64,000 bases of DNA, taken from the NCBI RefSeq assembly GCF_019396345.1, contig NZ_JAHKRM010000007.1, forward strand, positions 205,529 through 269,528, given 5' to 3'. The stretch is from Nonomuraea guangzhouensis (GTDB taxonomy: Bacteria > Actinomycetota > Actinomycetes > Streptosporangiales > Streptosporangiaceae). Positions 9,432 to 19,311 of the stretch are shown here, piece after piece. The translations under genes were made by a program, and so were the position numbers. The notes under the pieces are model-generated. The model searched no databases. It was not told where the DNA came from and worked only from the letters and a program-made list of their open reading frames with translations. The number at the start of each line of letters is the position of its first letter. Positions within the stretch are counted from its first letter, which is position 1.

Positions 9432-10577
9432 GTGAGGGACGCGGTCATCGTCGATGCGGTTCGCACCCCCATCGGAAAACGCAACGGCGCTCTGTCCGGC
9501 ATACACCCCGTGACCCTTTCCGCGCACGTGCTGAAGGCACTCGCCGGGCGTACCGGAGTGGAGCCGGGCGAGATCGACGACGTCGTCTGGGGATGCGTCA
9601 GCCAGGTCGGCGACCAGTCCGGCAACATCGGCCGGGCCGCCGTGCTGGCGGCCGGATGGCCGGAATCCGTCCCCGGCACCACGGTCGACCGCCGGTGCGG
9701 CTCCAGCCAGCAGGCGATCCACTTCGCGGCCGCGGGGGTCGTCGCCGGACACTATGACTTCGTGGTCGCCGGTGGGGTCGAGTCGATGAGCCGCGTGCCC
9801 ATGGGCTCGGCCGCGCGGGACGGTCGGCCGTACCCGGACGAGGTGCTCGAACGCTATGGCGTGTCCAGGTTCAACCAGGGCATCGGGGCGGAGATGATGG
9901 CCGAACGGTGGGCCTTGTCCCGGCGGCAACTCGACGAATACTCGGCCCGCTCCCATGCGAGGGCGGCGGCGGCCGTCGACTCGGGCGCGCTCGACGGACA
10001 ACTCGCGCCAGTGCCGGGAGCAGCGCCGGGAACCCTGCGGGCCGACGAAGGCATCCGCCGCGGCTCGTCGGTGGAGAAGCTGGCCGGGTTGACGGCCGCG
10101 TTCCGCGAGGACGGCGTGATCACCGCCGGAAACGCCTCGCAGATCTCCGACGGCGCGGGCGCCCTGCTCATCACCTCGGGTGAGCTCGCCCGGGCGCGCG
10201 GGCTGCGGCCGATCGCCCGTGTGCACACCGCCGTGCTGGCGGCTGATGATCCGGTCATCATGCTGACCGCGCCCATCGAGGCCACGGCCAAGGCGCTGAA
10301 GAAGTCCGGCCTGCGCCTCGCCGACATAGGGGCCTTCGAAGTGAACGAGGCCTTCGCGCCGGTTCCGCTGGCCTGGCAGGCCGAGACCGGAGCCCCCGGC
10401 GACCGGCTCAACCCCCTTGGCGGGGCGATCGCCGTGGGGCACCCGCTGGGCGGCTCGGGCGCCGTCCTGATGACGCGTCTCGTCCACCACATGAAGGACC
10501 AGACCCTTCGCTTCGGGCTGCAGGCCATGTGCGAAGCGGGCGGCATGGCCAACGCGACCATCCTCGAACTGCTCTGA
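9432..10577 (+). CDS. Thiolase / acetyl-CoA acetyltransferase
   Basis: 381 residues from a GTG with AGGAGGAG upstream. It has the acylation cysteine Cys89 in DRRCGSSQQA, the NEAFAPVPLAW loop with the catalytic His region GGAIAVGHPLGGSGA, and the C-terminal cysteine of CEAGGMANATI. It should cleave 3-ketoacyl-CoA with CoA, or catalyse the reverse condensation. It forms an operon with the SDR 16 bp downstream, making a short beta-oxidation finishing pair. Confidence 0.95.
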   Translation: MRDAVIVDAVRTPIGKRNGALSGIHPVTLSAHVLKALAGRTGVEPGEIDDVVWGCVSQVGDQSGNIGRAAVLAAGWPESVPGTTVDRRCGSSQQAIHFAAAGVVAGHYDFVVAGGVESMSRVPMGSAARDGRPYPDEVLERYGVSRFNQGIGAEMMAERWALSRRQLDEYSARSHARAAAAVDSGALDGQLAPVPGAAPGTLRADEGIRRGSSVEKLAGLTAAFREDGVITAGNASQISDGAGALLITSGELARARGLRPIARVHTAVLAADDPVIMLTAPIEATAKALKKSGLRLADIGAFEVNEAFAPVPLAWQAETGAPGDRLNPLGGAIAVGHPLGGSGAVLMTRLVHHMKDQTLRFGLQAMCEAGGMANATILELL

Positions 10578-10592
10578 AGAGAGGGCTGACCC

Positions 10593-11357
10593 ATGCGTCT
10601 GGAAGGACTGTGCACCGCCGTCACGGGAGGCGCGTCCGGTCTCGGGCTGGCGACGGCCCGGCGGCTGGTCGAGGCGGGCGGCAAGGTCGTCGTCATCGAC
10701 CTGCCCGGCTCCGCCGGTGCCGACGTCGTCAAGGAGCTCGGCGAGACGGCGAGGTTCGCCGCCGCGGACGTCACTGACGCCGATCAGTTCGCGGCGGCGC
10801 TCGACGAGGCCGGCGAGTTCGGCGGCCTGCGCGGGCTCGTGCACTGCGCGGGTGCCGGTCGGCGGCTGAGGCTGCTGGACAAGGAGGGCGATCCGGGGTC
10901 CTTGGAGGACTTCGAATGGGTGATCAAACTCAACCTGATCGGCTCGTTCAACGCCCTGCGTCTCGCCGCGGCCCGGATGGCCCGCCAGGACGAGATCGAC
11001 GGCGAGCGCGGCGCCATCGTGCTGACCGCGTCGGTCGCCGCCTACGAGGGCCAGATCGGCCAGATCCCGTACACCGCCGCGAAGTCCGGCATCGTGGGCA
11101 TGACCCTGACGGCGGCCCGTGACCTGGCCAGCCGGTCGATCCGGGTGTGCACGATCGCGCCGGGGATCATGGACACGCCCTTGCTGGCCCGGCTGCGGGA
11201 GGATGTGCGGGCTTCCCTGGAGGCCACCGTGCCCAATCCGGCCCGGCTCGGCCGCTCGGAGGAGTTCGCCCGGCTTGCGGGCCAGATTCTGGAGAACGGC
11301 TACCTCAACGGCGAGACCATCCGGCTCGACGGCGCCATCCGTATGGCGCCGCGCTGA
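10593..11357 (+). CDS. SDR oxidoreductase, 3-hydroxyacyl-CoA dehydrogenase type II-like
   Basis: 254 residues with the TGGASGLG cofactor loop (residues 11-18), a Ser in the TASVAAYEG segment and the catalytic YTAAKSG. The overall pattern (CTIAPGIMDTPLL, GYLNGETIRLDGAIRM) resembles the HSD10/3-hydroxyacyl-CoA dehydrogenase branch of SDRs. Located directly behind a thiolase, it probably oxidises the 3-hydroxyacyl-CoA that the thiolase then cleaves. Confidence 0.9.
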   Translation: MRLEGLCTAVTGGASGLGLATARRLVEAGGKVVVIDLPGSAGADVVKELGETARFAAADVTDADQFAAALDEAGEFGGLRGLVHCAGAGRRLRLLDKEGDPGSLEDFEWVIKLNLIGSFNALRLAAARMARQDEIDGERGAIVLTASVAAYEGQIGQIPYTAAKSGIVGMTLTAARDLASRSIRVCTIAPGIMDTPLLARLREDVRASLEATVPNPARLGRSEEFARLAGQILENGYLNGETIRLDGAIRMAPR

Positions 11358-11394
11358 GGACGCCGCATGTCCGGGGCTGGATACAGTCAGGGCT

Positions 11395-12276
11395 GTGGAT
11401 CTGCACCACATCAAGTACTTCCTGGGGGTCGTCGACCACAACGGCATCAACGCCGCGGCGACCGTGCTCGACGTCGCCCAGCCCACGATCTCGCAGGCCA
11501 TCCAGGGGCTGGAGCGCGAGCTCGGCGTCCTGCTCTTCCACCGCATCGGCCGTGGCATGGTGCTCACCTCGGCCGGACACAGCTTGGTCGGGCCCGCGCG
11601 CCGCATCCTGCGCGACGTCGTCGCCGCGGAGGGTTCGCTCGTCGACGCGGCCGGGCGACCCCGGGGGCGGCTGGACGTCTTCGCCATGCCCGCCCTGTCC
11701 GCGGATCCGGTGGCCCGGCTGATCGGCGCCTTCCGCAGGGAGTTCCCGAAGGTCTCCATCCGCATCGGGGACCTGCGGGACGAGACGGCGGCGGCCTCCC
11801 TGATCAGGGAGGGACACTGCGAGATCGTGGTCTGCCATCTGCCCGCGATGGACTGCGCCGGCCTGGAGGTCCGCGAGCTCGGGGTGCAGGAGTACTGGCT
11901 TGTCCTGCCTCCCGGCTCGGCACCGCCGCCGGATCCGCTGCCGCTCGCCGAGCTGCCGGACATCCCGCACGTGACCGTGCCGCGGGGCAGCTCCCTGGCG
12001 GTCGGCGAGATCGAGCAGGCGGTCGCGGCCGCGGGGCGGGCCATCAGGCCGGCCGTCGTGGTGGAGCACCGCGAGGCGCGGCTGCCGTTCGTGCTCGCCG
12101 GCGTGGGCGCCACGTTCCTCGAACGGTCGATGGCCGAGGCCGCCGCGGCCCGGGGCGCCGTGGTCCGCTCGCTGGAGCCGCGGATCAGCCGGGCGTACGG
12201 GCTGGTCTACGACCCCGGGGCGCTCTCACCGGCGGGCCGCGCGTTCGTCGACGTGGCCGAGGCGGCTGGCACGTAG
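11395..12276 (+). CDS. LysR-family regulator
   Basis: 293 residues from a GTG at 11395, placed by the family start DLHHIKYFLGVVD. The N-terminal winged helix includes AAATVLDVAQPTISQAIQGL; the rest is a periplasmic-binding-like effector domain. It follows the SDR by 37 bp on the same strand and overlaps the convergent acyl-CoA synthetase by 70 bp. It is a paralogue of the LysR at 13928 (same length, same architecture), so a two-regulator control of the locus is plausible. Confidence 0.92.
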   Translation: MDLHHIKYFLGVVDHNGINAAATVLDVAQPTISQAIQGLERELGVLLFHRIGRGMVLTSAGHSLVGPARRILRDVVAAEGSLVDAAGRPRGRLDVFAMPALSADPVARLIGAFRREFPKVSIRIGDLRDETAAASLIREGHCEIVVCHLPAMDCAGLEVRELGVQEYWLVLPPGSAPPPDPLPLAELPDIPHVTVPRGSSLAVGEIEQAVAAAGRAIRPAVVVEHREARLPFVLAGVGATFLERSMAEAAAARGAVVRSLEPRISRAYGLVYDPGALSPAGRAFVDVAEAAGT

Positions 12277-13826
12277 GCTTGGCGCAGCTCGTGCTTGCGT
12301 ACCTTCCCGCTCGCGTTGCGCGGTAGCTCGGCCACTACGGCGATGCGCCGCGGCACCTTGTACGCCGCCAGCCGCGTCTTGCACCACTCGCCGATCTCCT
12401 CGGCGTCCGGCGAGTCCGCCGCGCGGGCGGGTACCACGACGGCCAGGGGCGTCTCGCCCCACCGCTCGTCCGGCACGCCCACCACGGCCACCTCCGCCAC
12501 CTTCGGGTGGGCGGCGATGGCCTCCTCGACCTCGGCGGAGTAGATGTTCTCGCCACCCGAGATGATCATGTCCTTGAGCCGGTCGACCACGTAGATGTAG
12601 CCGTCCTCGTCCTGGCGGACGAGATCACCGGAGTGGAACCAGCCACCGGCGAAGGCCGCCGCGGTCTCGACCGGCTTGTTCCAGTAACCCGTCATGATCG
12701 TCGGTCCCCGGTAGACGATCTCGCCGATCTCGCCGCGTGGCACGTCGTTCATCTGCTCGTCCACGATGCGGACTTCGACGTTGACCAGCGGGGTCCCGAC
12801 CGATCCGATCTTGCGGAGCGCGTCCTCGCCAAGAAGTACGGTCGACACCGCGCTGGACTCCGTCTGGCCGAACACGCTCAGCAACCGGGCGCCGGGGAAT
12901 GTCTCGATCATCCGGTGCAGCAACGCCTTCGTCGCGGGCGCGGCGCCCCACGAGATGAGCCGCAGGGCGGACAGATCCCGGTCCGCGATGGCCGGGACGT
13001 CGCAGACCGCCTGCCATTGGGCAGGGACGAGGAAGCAGTAGCCGACGCGCTCGCGTTCGAGCAGGTCCACGGTCCCCACCGGGTCGAAGCGGCCCGACCT
13101 GGCGATCACGGTCCGCCCGCCGACCATGACGCTGGACAGCAGGGCGGCCAGGCCGCCGATGTGGAAGAGCGGGGTGCTGATCAGCCACACCCGGCAGTCG
13201 CTCGGCACGCCGATGTGGGCGAACCTGCTCATGGTCTGGACGGCCAGGTTGTAGTGCGTGAGCACCGCGCCCTTGGGGCGTCCGGTCGTACCGGAGGTGT
13301 ACATGACGAAGGCGGGCGCATGGAGGTCGACCGCCACGGCGGGATCGGTCTCCGGCGCGTCGTGCAGCGCGTCGTCATAGCGCTCCATGCCCGCGACCGG
13401 TTCGTTGTCCGCCCTTGTCACCAGGCAGTGCCGCACCGTCGGCACGTCCTTCCACGCCCGGGCGAAGGTGGCGGCCAGCCCGGACTCGACGACGGCGAGC
13501 ACGGCCCCGCTGTCGGCCAGCTGGTAGGCCACCTCGTCGGCGTGCAGCCGGAAGTTCACCGGCACGCAGATGGCCCCCAGCCTGGCGCAGGCGAAGAAGA
13601 CCTCCGCCATCTCCAGACTGTTGTACGTCATCACCACGACCCGCTCGCCCGGCCCCACTCCGCGAGCTCCGAGGGCATGGGCCAGCCGGTCGACCCGCGC
13701 GTCCAGTTCGCGGTAGGTGCGATCCACCCCGTCCATGCGCAGCGCCACGGCGTCGGGGACGGAACGGGCGTGCCGGGCGAGCTGGTCGCTGATCGTCATC
13801 CCCGAGTAGGCCGGTGGCGGGTTCAC
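12207..13826 (-). CDS. Acyl-CoA synthetase (AMP-forming, FadD/medium-long chain type)
   Basis: 539 residues from a GTG at 13826 that has AAGGAG five bases upstream; a longer frame begins at 13856. Adenylation motif YTSGTTGRPKGAVLTHYNL (A3) near residue 175, the GQTESSAV motif (A5), WFHSGDLVRQDEDGYIYVVDR (A7) and the catalytic lysine in NASGKVRKHELR (A10) are all present. It activates a carboxylic acid to the CoA thioester, the entry step for the surrounding beta-oxidation enzymes. Confidence 0.94.
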   Translation of the reverse strand: MNPPPAYSGMTISDQLARHARSVPDAVALRMDGVDRTYRELDARVDRLAHALGARGVGPGERVVVMTYNSLEMAEVFFACARLGAICVPVNFRLHADEVAYQLADSGAVLAVVESGLAATFARAWKDVPTVRHCLVTRADNEPVAGMERYDDALHDAPETDPAVAVDLHAPAFVMYTSGTTGRPKGAVLTHYNLAVQTMSRFAHIGVPSDCRVWLISTPLFHIGGLAALLSSVMVGGRTVIARSGRFDPVGTVDLLERERVGYCFLVPAQWQAVCDVPAIADRDLSALRLISWGAAPATKALLHRMIETFPGARLLSVFGQTESSAVSTVLLGEDALRKIGSVGTPLVNVEVRIVDEQMNDVPRGEIGEIVYRGPTIMTGYWNKPVETAAAFAGGWFHSGDLVRQDEDGYIYVVDRLKDMIISGGENIYSAEVEEAIAAHPKVAEVAVVGVPDERWGETPLAVVVPARAADSPDAEEIGEWCKTRLAAYKVPRRIAVVAELPRNASGKVRKHELRQAYVPAASATSTNARPAGESAPGS

Positions 13827-13927
13827 GTCAATCTCCTTCGCATCCGGGTGAGACACGCTGCTGAGAGTCGACCATCACAGCGGGCGCGGCGCAAAGAGCG
13901 AACGCCGCATCGTCCGATAGGCCGAAC

Positions 13928-14809
13928 CTATGAGAGGCGGCTCCGGCTCATCTCCGCCGCCACATCCAGGAATGCCGTGGCCGCGGGGGAGAGCGGTCCC
14001 GGCCGGAACACCAGCCGCACGGTCCGCCGGACCGGCGGCGACGTGGACCGCACGACCACGTTGCGCAGCTCGGTCTCGGCGATGCGCCGGGGGAGGAACG
14101 TGGCGCCCGCGCCGTGCATGACCAGCTCCCAGATCGCCTGCCGGTGCGCGCACTCGACGGCCACGAAGCCGAGGGCCTGCCCGAGCGCGCTGTCGATGGC
14201 AGCCCGGCCGCTCGCCTGCGAGGACTCCAGGACCAGGGGGATGCCGGCGATCGCCGTGAGCGGGACGGGGTCGGGCAGCGTGGCGGCCAGGTCCGGGGGC
14301 ATGACGAGGGCGATCTCCTCCTCCCAGAGCTCGCGGGTGCGCACCATGTCGTTCTGCACCGGGAAGTCCGTCAACCCCAGCTCGGCCTCGCCCTGGCGGA
14401 CCTGGCTCAGAACCCCGGACGAGCTGCCGGGATCGCGTACGGTGACCAGGATGCCCGGATGCCGCCGGTGCAGGGCGCTGGTCAGCTCCGGCAGGGGGTC
14501 GGCGGACAACGCCGACAGCACGGCGATCTCCAGGCGCCCGGTGACCAGATCCCTGACCGCGTGCACCCGCCGCTTGGCGGCCTCGGCGTCGGCCAGGATC
14601 TGCCGCGCCGGTTCGGCGAACGCCCGGCCGTCGGCGGTCAGGGTGAGCCCGCGACCGGACCGGTCGAACAACTGGGCGCCGAGCTGGCGTTCGAGGCTGC
14701 GGATCGCCTGGGACAGCGACGGCTGCGCGATGTAGAGCGCCCGGGCGGCCTTGGTGACGCCGCCGTGGTCGACGACCGCTACGAAGTACGCGACGAGTCG
14801 CAGGTCCAT
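13928..14809 (-). CDS. LysR-family regulator
   Basis: 293 residues starting MDLRLVAYFVAVVDHGG; an in-frame ATG six codons upstream is possible. The winged helix contains KAARALYIAQPSLSQAIRSL. It is divergent from the enoyl-CoA hydratase operon, with 126 bp between starts, the standard LysR arrangement. It therefore probably activates the 14936-to-22082 operon in response to an acyl-CoA or acid intermediate. Confidence 0.92.
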   Translation of the reverse strand: MDLRLVAYFVAVVDHGGVTKAARALYIAQPSLSQAIRSLERQLGAQLFDRSGRGLTLTADGRAFAEPARQILADAEAAKRRVHAVRDLVTGRLEIAVLSALSADPLPELTSALHRRHPGILVTVRDPGSSSGVLSQVRQGEAELGLTDFPVQNDMVRTRELWEEEIALVMPPDLAATLPDPVPLTAIAGIPLVLESSQASGRAAIDSALGQALGFVAVECAHRQAIWELVMHGAGATFLPRRIAETELRNVVVRSTSPPVRRTVRLVFRPGPLSPAATAFLDVAAEMSRSRLS

Positions 14810-14935
14810 GCCCTGAACTTTACTCATAGGCATTGCCGATAGATCCATACGTATGTGGGTCTTTGCGCCTGGCAGCGCGGTGATGATGCAGTCGGAGTAC
14901 GCCGTACCGCCCGAGCACGATGACACAGGAGCACG

Positions 14936-15727
14936 ATGACAACGGAGAGCGGCACGACCGCCGTGGGCGACGACGTGCTGGTGCGCCACGAGTCGCGCAT
15001 CGCGGTGATCACCATCAACCGGCCGCACGCGAAGAACGCCGTCACCCGGGCGGTGTCCGAAGGCATCGCCGCGGCACTCGACGAGCTCGATCGGCGCGAC
15101 GACCTCTCCGTCGGCGTTCTCACCGGGGCCGGAGACTCCTTCTGCGCGGGAATGGACCTGAAGGGCTTCCTGCGCGGTGAGCGGCCGAGCATCGAGGGCC
15201 GGGGATTCGCCGGCCTGACCGAGGCGCCGCCGAAGAAGCCGCTGATCGCGGCGGTCGAGGGCTACGCGCTCGCGGGTGGCTGCGAGATCGTCCTCGCGTG
15301 CGATCTTGTCGTGGCGGCACGGACGGCGAAGTTCGGCATCCCGGAGGTCAAGCGGGGTCTGGTGGCCGCCGCTGGCGGACTGCTGCGCCTGCCACATCGC
15401 GTCCCCCCGCAGATCGCGATGGAGCTCGCGCTGACCGGTGACCTCGTCACGGCCGCGCGGGCGTACGAGATCGGCCTGGTCAACCGGCTGACCGAGGACG
15501 GCGAGGCGCTGGACGCGGCGCTCGGGCTCGCCGCCCGCATCGCGGAGAACGGCCCGCTCGCCACCCTCGCCAGCAAGCGGGTGATCAAGGAGCACGAGCA
15601 GTGGCCGGAGGCGGAGCGGTTCGCCCGCCAGCGCCTGATCATCGAGCCCGTCTTCGCCTCGGAGGACGCCAAGGAAGGCGCCCGCGCCTTCGCCGAGAAG
15701 CGCCGCCCGGACTGGCAGGGCCGGTGA
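14936..15727 (+). CDS. Enoyl-CoA hydratase/isomerase (crotonase family)
   Basis: 263 residues, ATG preceded by CAGGAG. Crotonase fold with the oxyanion-hole segments GDSFCAGMDLKGFL and ALAGGCEIVLACDLVVA, and PEVKRGLVAAAGGLLRLP. It is about half identical by eye to the hydratase at 22123. It hydrates 2-enoyl-CoA in beta-oxidation. Its stop overlaps the GTG of the CoA transferase, so it opens the eight-gene plus-strand operon. Confidence 0.93.
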   Translation: MTTESGTTAVGDDVLVRHESRIAVITINRPHAKNAVTRAVSEGIAAALDELDRRDDLSVGVLTGAGDSFCAGMDLKGFLRGERPSIEGRGFAGLTEAPPKKPLIAAVEGYALAGGCEIVLACDLVVAARTAKFGIPEVKRGLVAAAGGLLRLPHRVPPQIAMELALTGDLVTAARAYEIGLVNRLTEDGEALDAALGLAARIAENGPLATLASKRVIKEHEQWPEAERFARQRLIIEPVFASEDAKEGARAFAEKRRPDWQGR

Positions 15728-16866
15728 GCCGGCGCGGGCCCCTCACCGGGGTGCGCGTCGTCGAGCTGGGTGGCATCGGCCCCGTCCCCTTCGCCGCGAT
15801 GATGCTCGCCGACCTGGGCGCGGAGGTGATCCGCGTGCACCGCCCCGCCGATCGGGACACGCGTCCCAACCCGGTGCTCGACCGGGGACGCCGCTCGCTG
15901 GTCGCCGACCTGAAGAATCCCCGTGGCGCCGCCGTCGTACGGGCCTTGATCGACACGGCGGACGCGGTGCTGGAAGGCTTCCGGCCCGGTGTGGCCGAGC
16001 GGCTGGGGTTCGATCCCGGGGTGCTGGCCGAGCGCAACCCGCGGCTGGTGTTCGGCCGCATGACCGGCTTCGGCCAGGCCGGGCCGCTGGCGACGCGGGC
16101 CGGCCACGACATCAACTACATCGCGCTCTCCGGGGCGCTGGCCGCGATCGGCCGCCCCGATCACCCGCCCACGCCGCCGCTCAACCTGGTCGGCGACTTC
16201 GGGGGCGGGGGCATGCTGCTGGCACTCGGCGTACTGGCCGCGGTGCTGAACGCGCGCGCCTCGGGACGCGGCCAGGTCGTGGACGCGGCGATGGTGGAAG
16301 GCTCAGGCCTGCTGATGGCGATGATCTACGGCCGGTACGCGCAGGGTGCGTGGACCGTCGAGCGCGGCGCGAACGTGCTCGACGGCGGCGCCCCCTTCTA
16401 CGACACCTACGAGTGCGCCGACGGACGGCACGTGGCCGTGGGCGCCATCGAAGGCCCCTTCTTCGCCCGGCTGGTAGACGTCCTCGGCGTCGCCCAGGAG
16501 ATCGATCTCGCCGCCCAGCGAGACCCGGACACCTGGCCGGCGATGCGGAAGACGTTCGCCAAGGCATTCAAGAACGCCGGCCGCGACGAGTGGGTGGAGC
16601 GCCTCGCCGGCGTCGACGCCTGCGTGACACCGGTATTGACCATGGACGAGGTCGTCGCGCACCCCCACAACGCCGCCCGAGGCAGCTTCTCCGCCGACCC
16701 CGCGGGCGCGATCCACCCGGCGCCCGCGCCCCGGTTCGCCGGCACCCCCTGCGGCAGGCCGACGTCCGCACCGGTCCCCGGCCAGGACACCCGCGCGATC
16801 CTCGCCGAATTGGGGCATACGTCCGAGGAGATCGAGAGCCTGCTGGCGGAAGGGGCGGTGCGGTGA
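15724..16866 (+). CDS. CaiB/BaiF CoA-transferase family III, possibly alpha-methylacyl-CoA racemase
   Basis: 380 residues from a GTG overlapping the preceding stop (GTGA). Family III features include VVELGGIGPVPFAAMMLADLG at the N terminus, RNP-type loop NPRLVFGRMTGFGQ and the GHDINYIALSGAL segment, where alpha-methylacyl-CoA racemases keep catalytic His/Asp. It either moves CoA between acids or epimerises a 2-methyl branched acyl-CoA. The latter would fit a pathway for a branched side chain; sequence alone does not decide. Confidence 0.88.
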   Translation: MSRRGPLTGVRVVELGGIGPVPFAAMMLADLGAEVIRVHRPADRDTRPNPVLDRGRRSLVADLKNPRGAAVVRALIDTADAVLEGFRPGVAERLGFDPGVLAERNPRLVFGRMTGFGQAGPLATRAGHDINYIALSGALAAIGRPDHPPTPPLNLVGDFGGGGMLLALGVLAAVLNARASGRGQVVDAAMVEGSGLLMAMIYGRYAQGAWTVERGANVLDGGAPFYDTYECADGRHVAVGAIEGPFFARLVDVLGVAQEIDLAAQRDPDTWPAMRKTFAKAFKNAGRDEWVERLAGVDACVTPVLTMDEVVAHPHNAARGSFSADPAGAIHPAPAPRFAGTPCGRPTSAPVPGQDTRAILAELGHTSEEIESLLAEGAVR

Positions 16867-16952
16867 ACGCGTACGGGTCGCCCACCTCGCTCGCCGGAAA
16901 GACGCTCAACGCGCGGTTCGCGCAGTCCCCCACCACCGTCAGGAGCTGAACA

Positions 16953-18101
16953 GTGGAGACCGAAGCGTTCCAGGAGGTGCTCGCCGCCGTGCGCGCCTTC
17001 GTGCGCAAGGAGGTCGTGCCCGCCGAAGACACGATCGAGCGGACCGACGAGATCCCCGAGGCCATCCGCGCCAAGGCGGCCGACATGGGGCTGTTCGGCT
17101 ACGCGCTGCCGGAGGAGCACGGCGGGCTCGGGTTCACCATGATCGAGGACGTCCAGCTGGCGATGGAGCTCGGTCACACCGCGCCGGCCTTCCGCTCGAT
17201 GCTCGGCACCAACAACGGCATCGCCGGCCAGGTGCTGGTGAATTTCGGCACCGACGAACAGAAGCGCCGCCACCTGCCGGATCTGGCCGCCGGCGCCAAG
17301 ATCGCGTCATTCGCGCTGACCGAGTCCGAAGCCGGCTCGGACCCGAGCGGGCTGCGGACCCGGGCGCTCCGGGTAGAGGGCGGCTACCGGATCACCGGCC
17401 AGAAACGCTTCATCACCAACGCCGACCGAGCAGACCTGTTCATGGTCTTCGCCCGGACGAACGCCGACATCGAGGGAACCAACGGCATCTCGGTCTTCGT
17501 GGTCGAGTCCGGCTCGGAAGGACTGAGTGTCGGCCCCAAGGACGAGAAGATGGGCCAGCGCGGCGCGCACACCGCGGAGGTCTTTCTCGACGACGTCCAC
17601 GTACCCGCGTCCGCGCTGATCGGCGGGGTCGAAGGCGAGGGCTTCGCGGCCGCCATGCGCTCGCTGGCGCGTGGCCGGCTGCACATCGCGGCGATCTGCG
17701 TCGGGCTCGCCCAGCGGCTGGTCGAGGAGAGCGTCACCCACGCCGCGGCCAGCCGGCAGGGTGGACGTCCCATCGCGGAGTTCCAGCAGGTGCAGGCGAT
17801 GCTCGCCGACTCGCAGACCGAGCTCATGGCCGGGCGGGCGATGGTGCTGGACGCGGCGCGGGCCTACGACGAGGGCAGCGACCGGCGCATGGCGCCGTCG
17901 TGCGCGAAGCTGTTCTGCTCCGAGATGGTCGGCCGGGTGGCCGACCGCGCCGTCCAGATCCACGGCGGTCTGGGATACATGCGATCGGTCCCGGTCGAGC
18001 GGTTCTACCGCGACGCCCGGTTGTTCAGGCTGTACGAGGGCACGAGCGAGGTGCAGAAGGTCATCATCGCCAAGCAACTGCTCAAGGGGACACACCGGTG
18101 A
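16953..18101 (+). CDS. Acyl-CoA dehydrogenase
   Basis: 382 residues from GTG with AGGAG upstream. FAD/substrate motifs FALTESEAGSDPSG and KRFITNADRADLFMV, and the C-terminal LYEGTSEVQKVIIAKQLL are typical of the ACAD family. It makes the 2-enoyl-CoA using ETF as acceptor. A second ACAD begins 49 bp downstream; paired ACADs are common in steroid and branched-chain acid pathways, where some form heteromers. Confidence 0.94.
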   Translation: METEAFQEVLAAVRAFVRKEVVPAEDTIERTDEIPEAIRAKAADMGLFGYALPEEHGGLGFTMIEDVQLAMELGHTAPAFRSMLGTNNGIAGQVLVNFGTDEQKRRHLPDLAAGAKIASFALTESEAGSDPSGLRTRALRVEGGYRITGQKRFITNADRADLFMVFARTNADIEGTNGISVFVVESGSEGLSVGPKDEKMGQRGAHTAEVFLDDVHVPASALIGGVEGEGFAAAMRSLARGRLHIAAICVGLAQRLVEESVTHAAASRQGGRPIAEFQQVQAMLADSQTELMAGRAMVLDAARAYDEGSDRRMAPSCAKLFCSEMVGRVADRAVQIHGGLGYMRSVPVERFYRDARLFRLYEGTSEVQKVIIAKQLLKGTHR

Positions 18102-18150
18102 CTCGGCGGGCACACCGGATCCTGCGCACAGAACGAGGCGGAGAGCGATC

Positions 18151-19305
18151 ATGAGCGCACTGACCGAGGACGAACGGGAGATCGTCGCCCTGGCCGGCGA
18201 GTTCGTCGACGAGCGGGTGCGGCCGCGGGTACGGGACTACGAGTCGGTGGACGCCTATCCCGCCGACTTCATCGAGGACATGAAGAAGCTGGGCTTCTTC
18301 GGCCTGCTCGCGCCCGCCGAGCACGGTGGCGTGGAGGTGAGCACCGAGTGCTTCGCCCGGGTGACCGAGGAGCTGGCCCGCGGCTGGATGAGCCTGGCCG
18401 GCGCCATCGGCGGGCACTCGGTGATCACCTTCATGATCCGCACGTTCGGCACTCCTGACCAGCGCGAACGCTACCTGCCCCGGATGGCCGACGGCACGGT
18501 CCGGGCGACGATGGCGCTCACGGAGCCCGGCGGCGGCAGCGACCTGCAGGCGATGCGTACGCACGCCCGCGAGGACGGCGGCGACCTGGTGATCACCGGG
18601 TCGAAGACCTGGATCTCCAACGCCCGCCACTCCGGCCTCATCGGCCTGCTCTGCGTGACCGACCCGGACGCGAAGCCGGCGCACCGGGGCATGAGCGTGC
18701 TCCTCGTCGAGCCCGGCGACGGCCTGACCGTCTCCAAGAACCTGCCGAAGCTCGGCTACCGCGGCGTCGAGTCCTGCGAGCTCCTCTTCGACGAGATGCG
18801 GGTCCCCGCCTCCGCCGTGCTCGGCGGCCAGCCGAACCAGGGCTGGGCGCACATGATGCGCGGCCTCGAGGTCGGCAGGGTCCAGGTCGCCGCCCGCGCG
18901 GTCGGCGTCGCCCAGGCCGCGCTCGACGACGCGGTGCGGTACGCGCAGGAACGCGAGTCGTTCGGCAAGCCGATCTGGAAACACCAGTCGGTGGGCAACC
19001 TGCTGGCCGACATGGCGACCAAGGTCCGGGCGGCCCGGTTGCTGACGGCGGACGCCGCCCGCCGGCTCGACGCGGGCGTGCGTGCCGACATGGAGGCGGG
19101 CATGGCCAAGCTGTTCGCCTCCGAGGCCGCCATGCAGGTGGCGCTGGACGCGATGCGCGTGCACGGCGGGTACGGCTACTCCAAGGAGTTCGACGTCGAG
19201 CGCTACTTCCGGGACGCCCCGCTGATGATCCTCGGCGAGGGCACCAACGAGATACAGCGCAACGTCATCGCGGCTCAGTTGATCGCCCGCAACCCCATCA
19301 CCTGA
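18151..19305 (+). CDS. Acyl-CoA dehydrogenase (second of pair)
   Basis: 384 residues; the ATG at 18151 is the family start, the frame upstream being a shadow of the preceding gene. Motifs MALTEPGGGSDLQAM, GSKTWISNARHSG, and DAMRVHGGYGYSKEFDVERY followed by GEGTNEIQRNVIAAQL are diagnostic. It is distinct in sequence from the first ACAD, so different chain position or heteromer formation is possible. Confidence 0.94.
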   Translation: MSALTEDEREIVALAGEFVDERVRPRVRDYESVDAYPADFIEDMKKLGFFGLLAPAEHGGVEVSTECFARVTEELARGWMSLAGAIGGHSVITFMIRTFGTPDQRERYLPRMADGTVRATMALTEPGGGSDLQAMRTHAREDGGDLVITGSKTWISNARHSGLIGLLCVTDPDAKPAHRGMSVLLVEPGDGLTVSKNLPKLGYRGVESCELLFDEMRVPASAVLGGQPNQGWAHMMRGLEVGRVQVAARAVGVAQAALDDAVRYAQERESFGKPIWKHQSVGNLLADMATKVRAARLLTADAARRLDAGVRADMEAGMAKLFASEAAMQVALDAMRVHGGYGYSKEFDVERYFRDAPLMILGEGTNEIQRNVIAAQLIARNPIT

Positions 19306-19311
19306 GGGAAC

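Noticed and set aside
9402..12113. 903-codon antisense frame on the minus strand
   Set aside because: It lies entirely opposite a thiolase, an SDR and a LysR gene with clear motifs; low-complexity, Arg/Gly/Pro-rich translation, a usual shadow in GC-rich DNA.
12507..14735. 742-codon plus-strand frame
   Set aside because: Covers the acyl-CoA synthetase and LysR genes in antisense; composition typical of a shadow.
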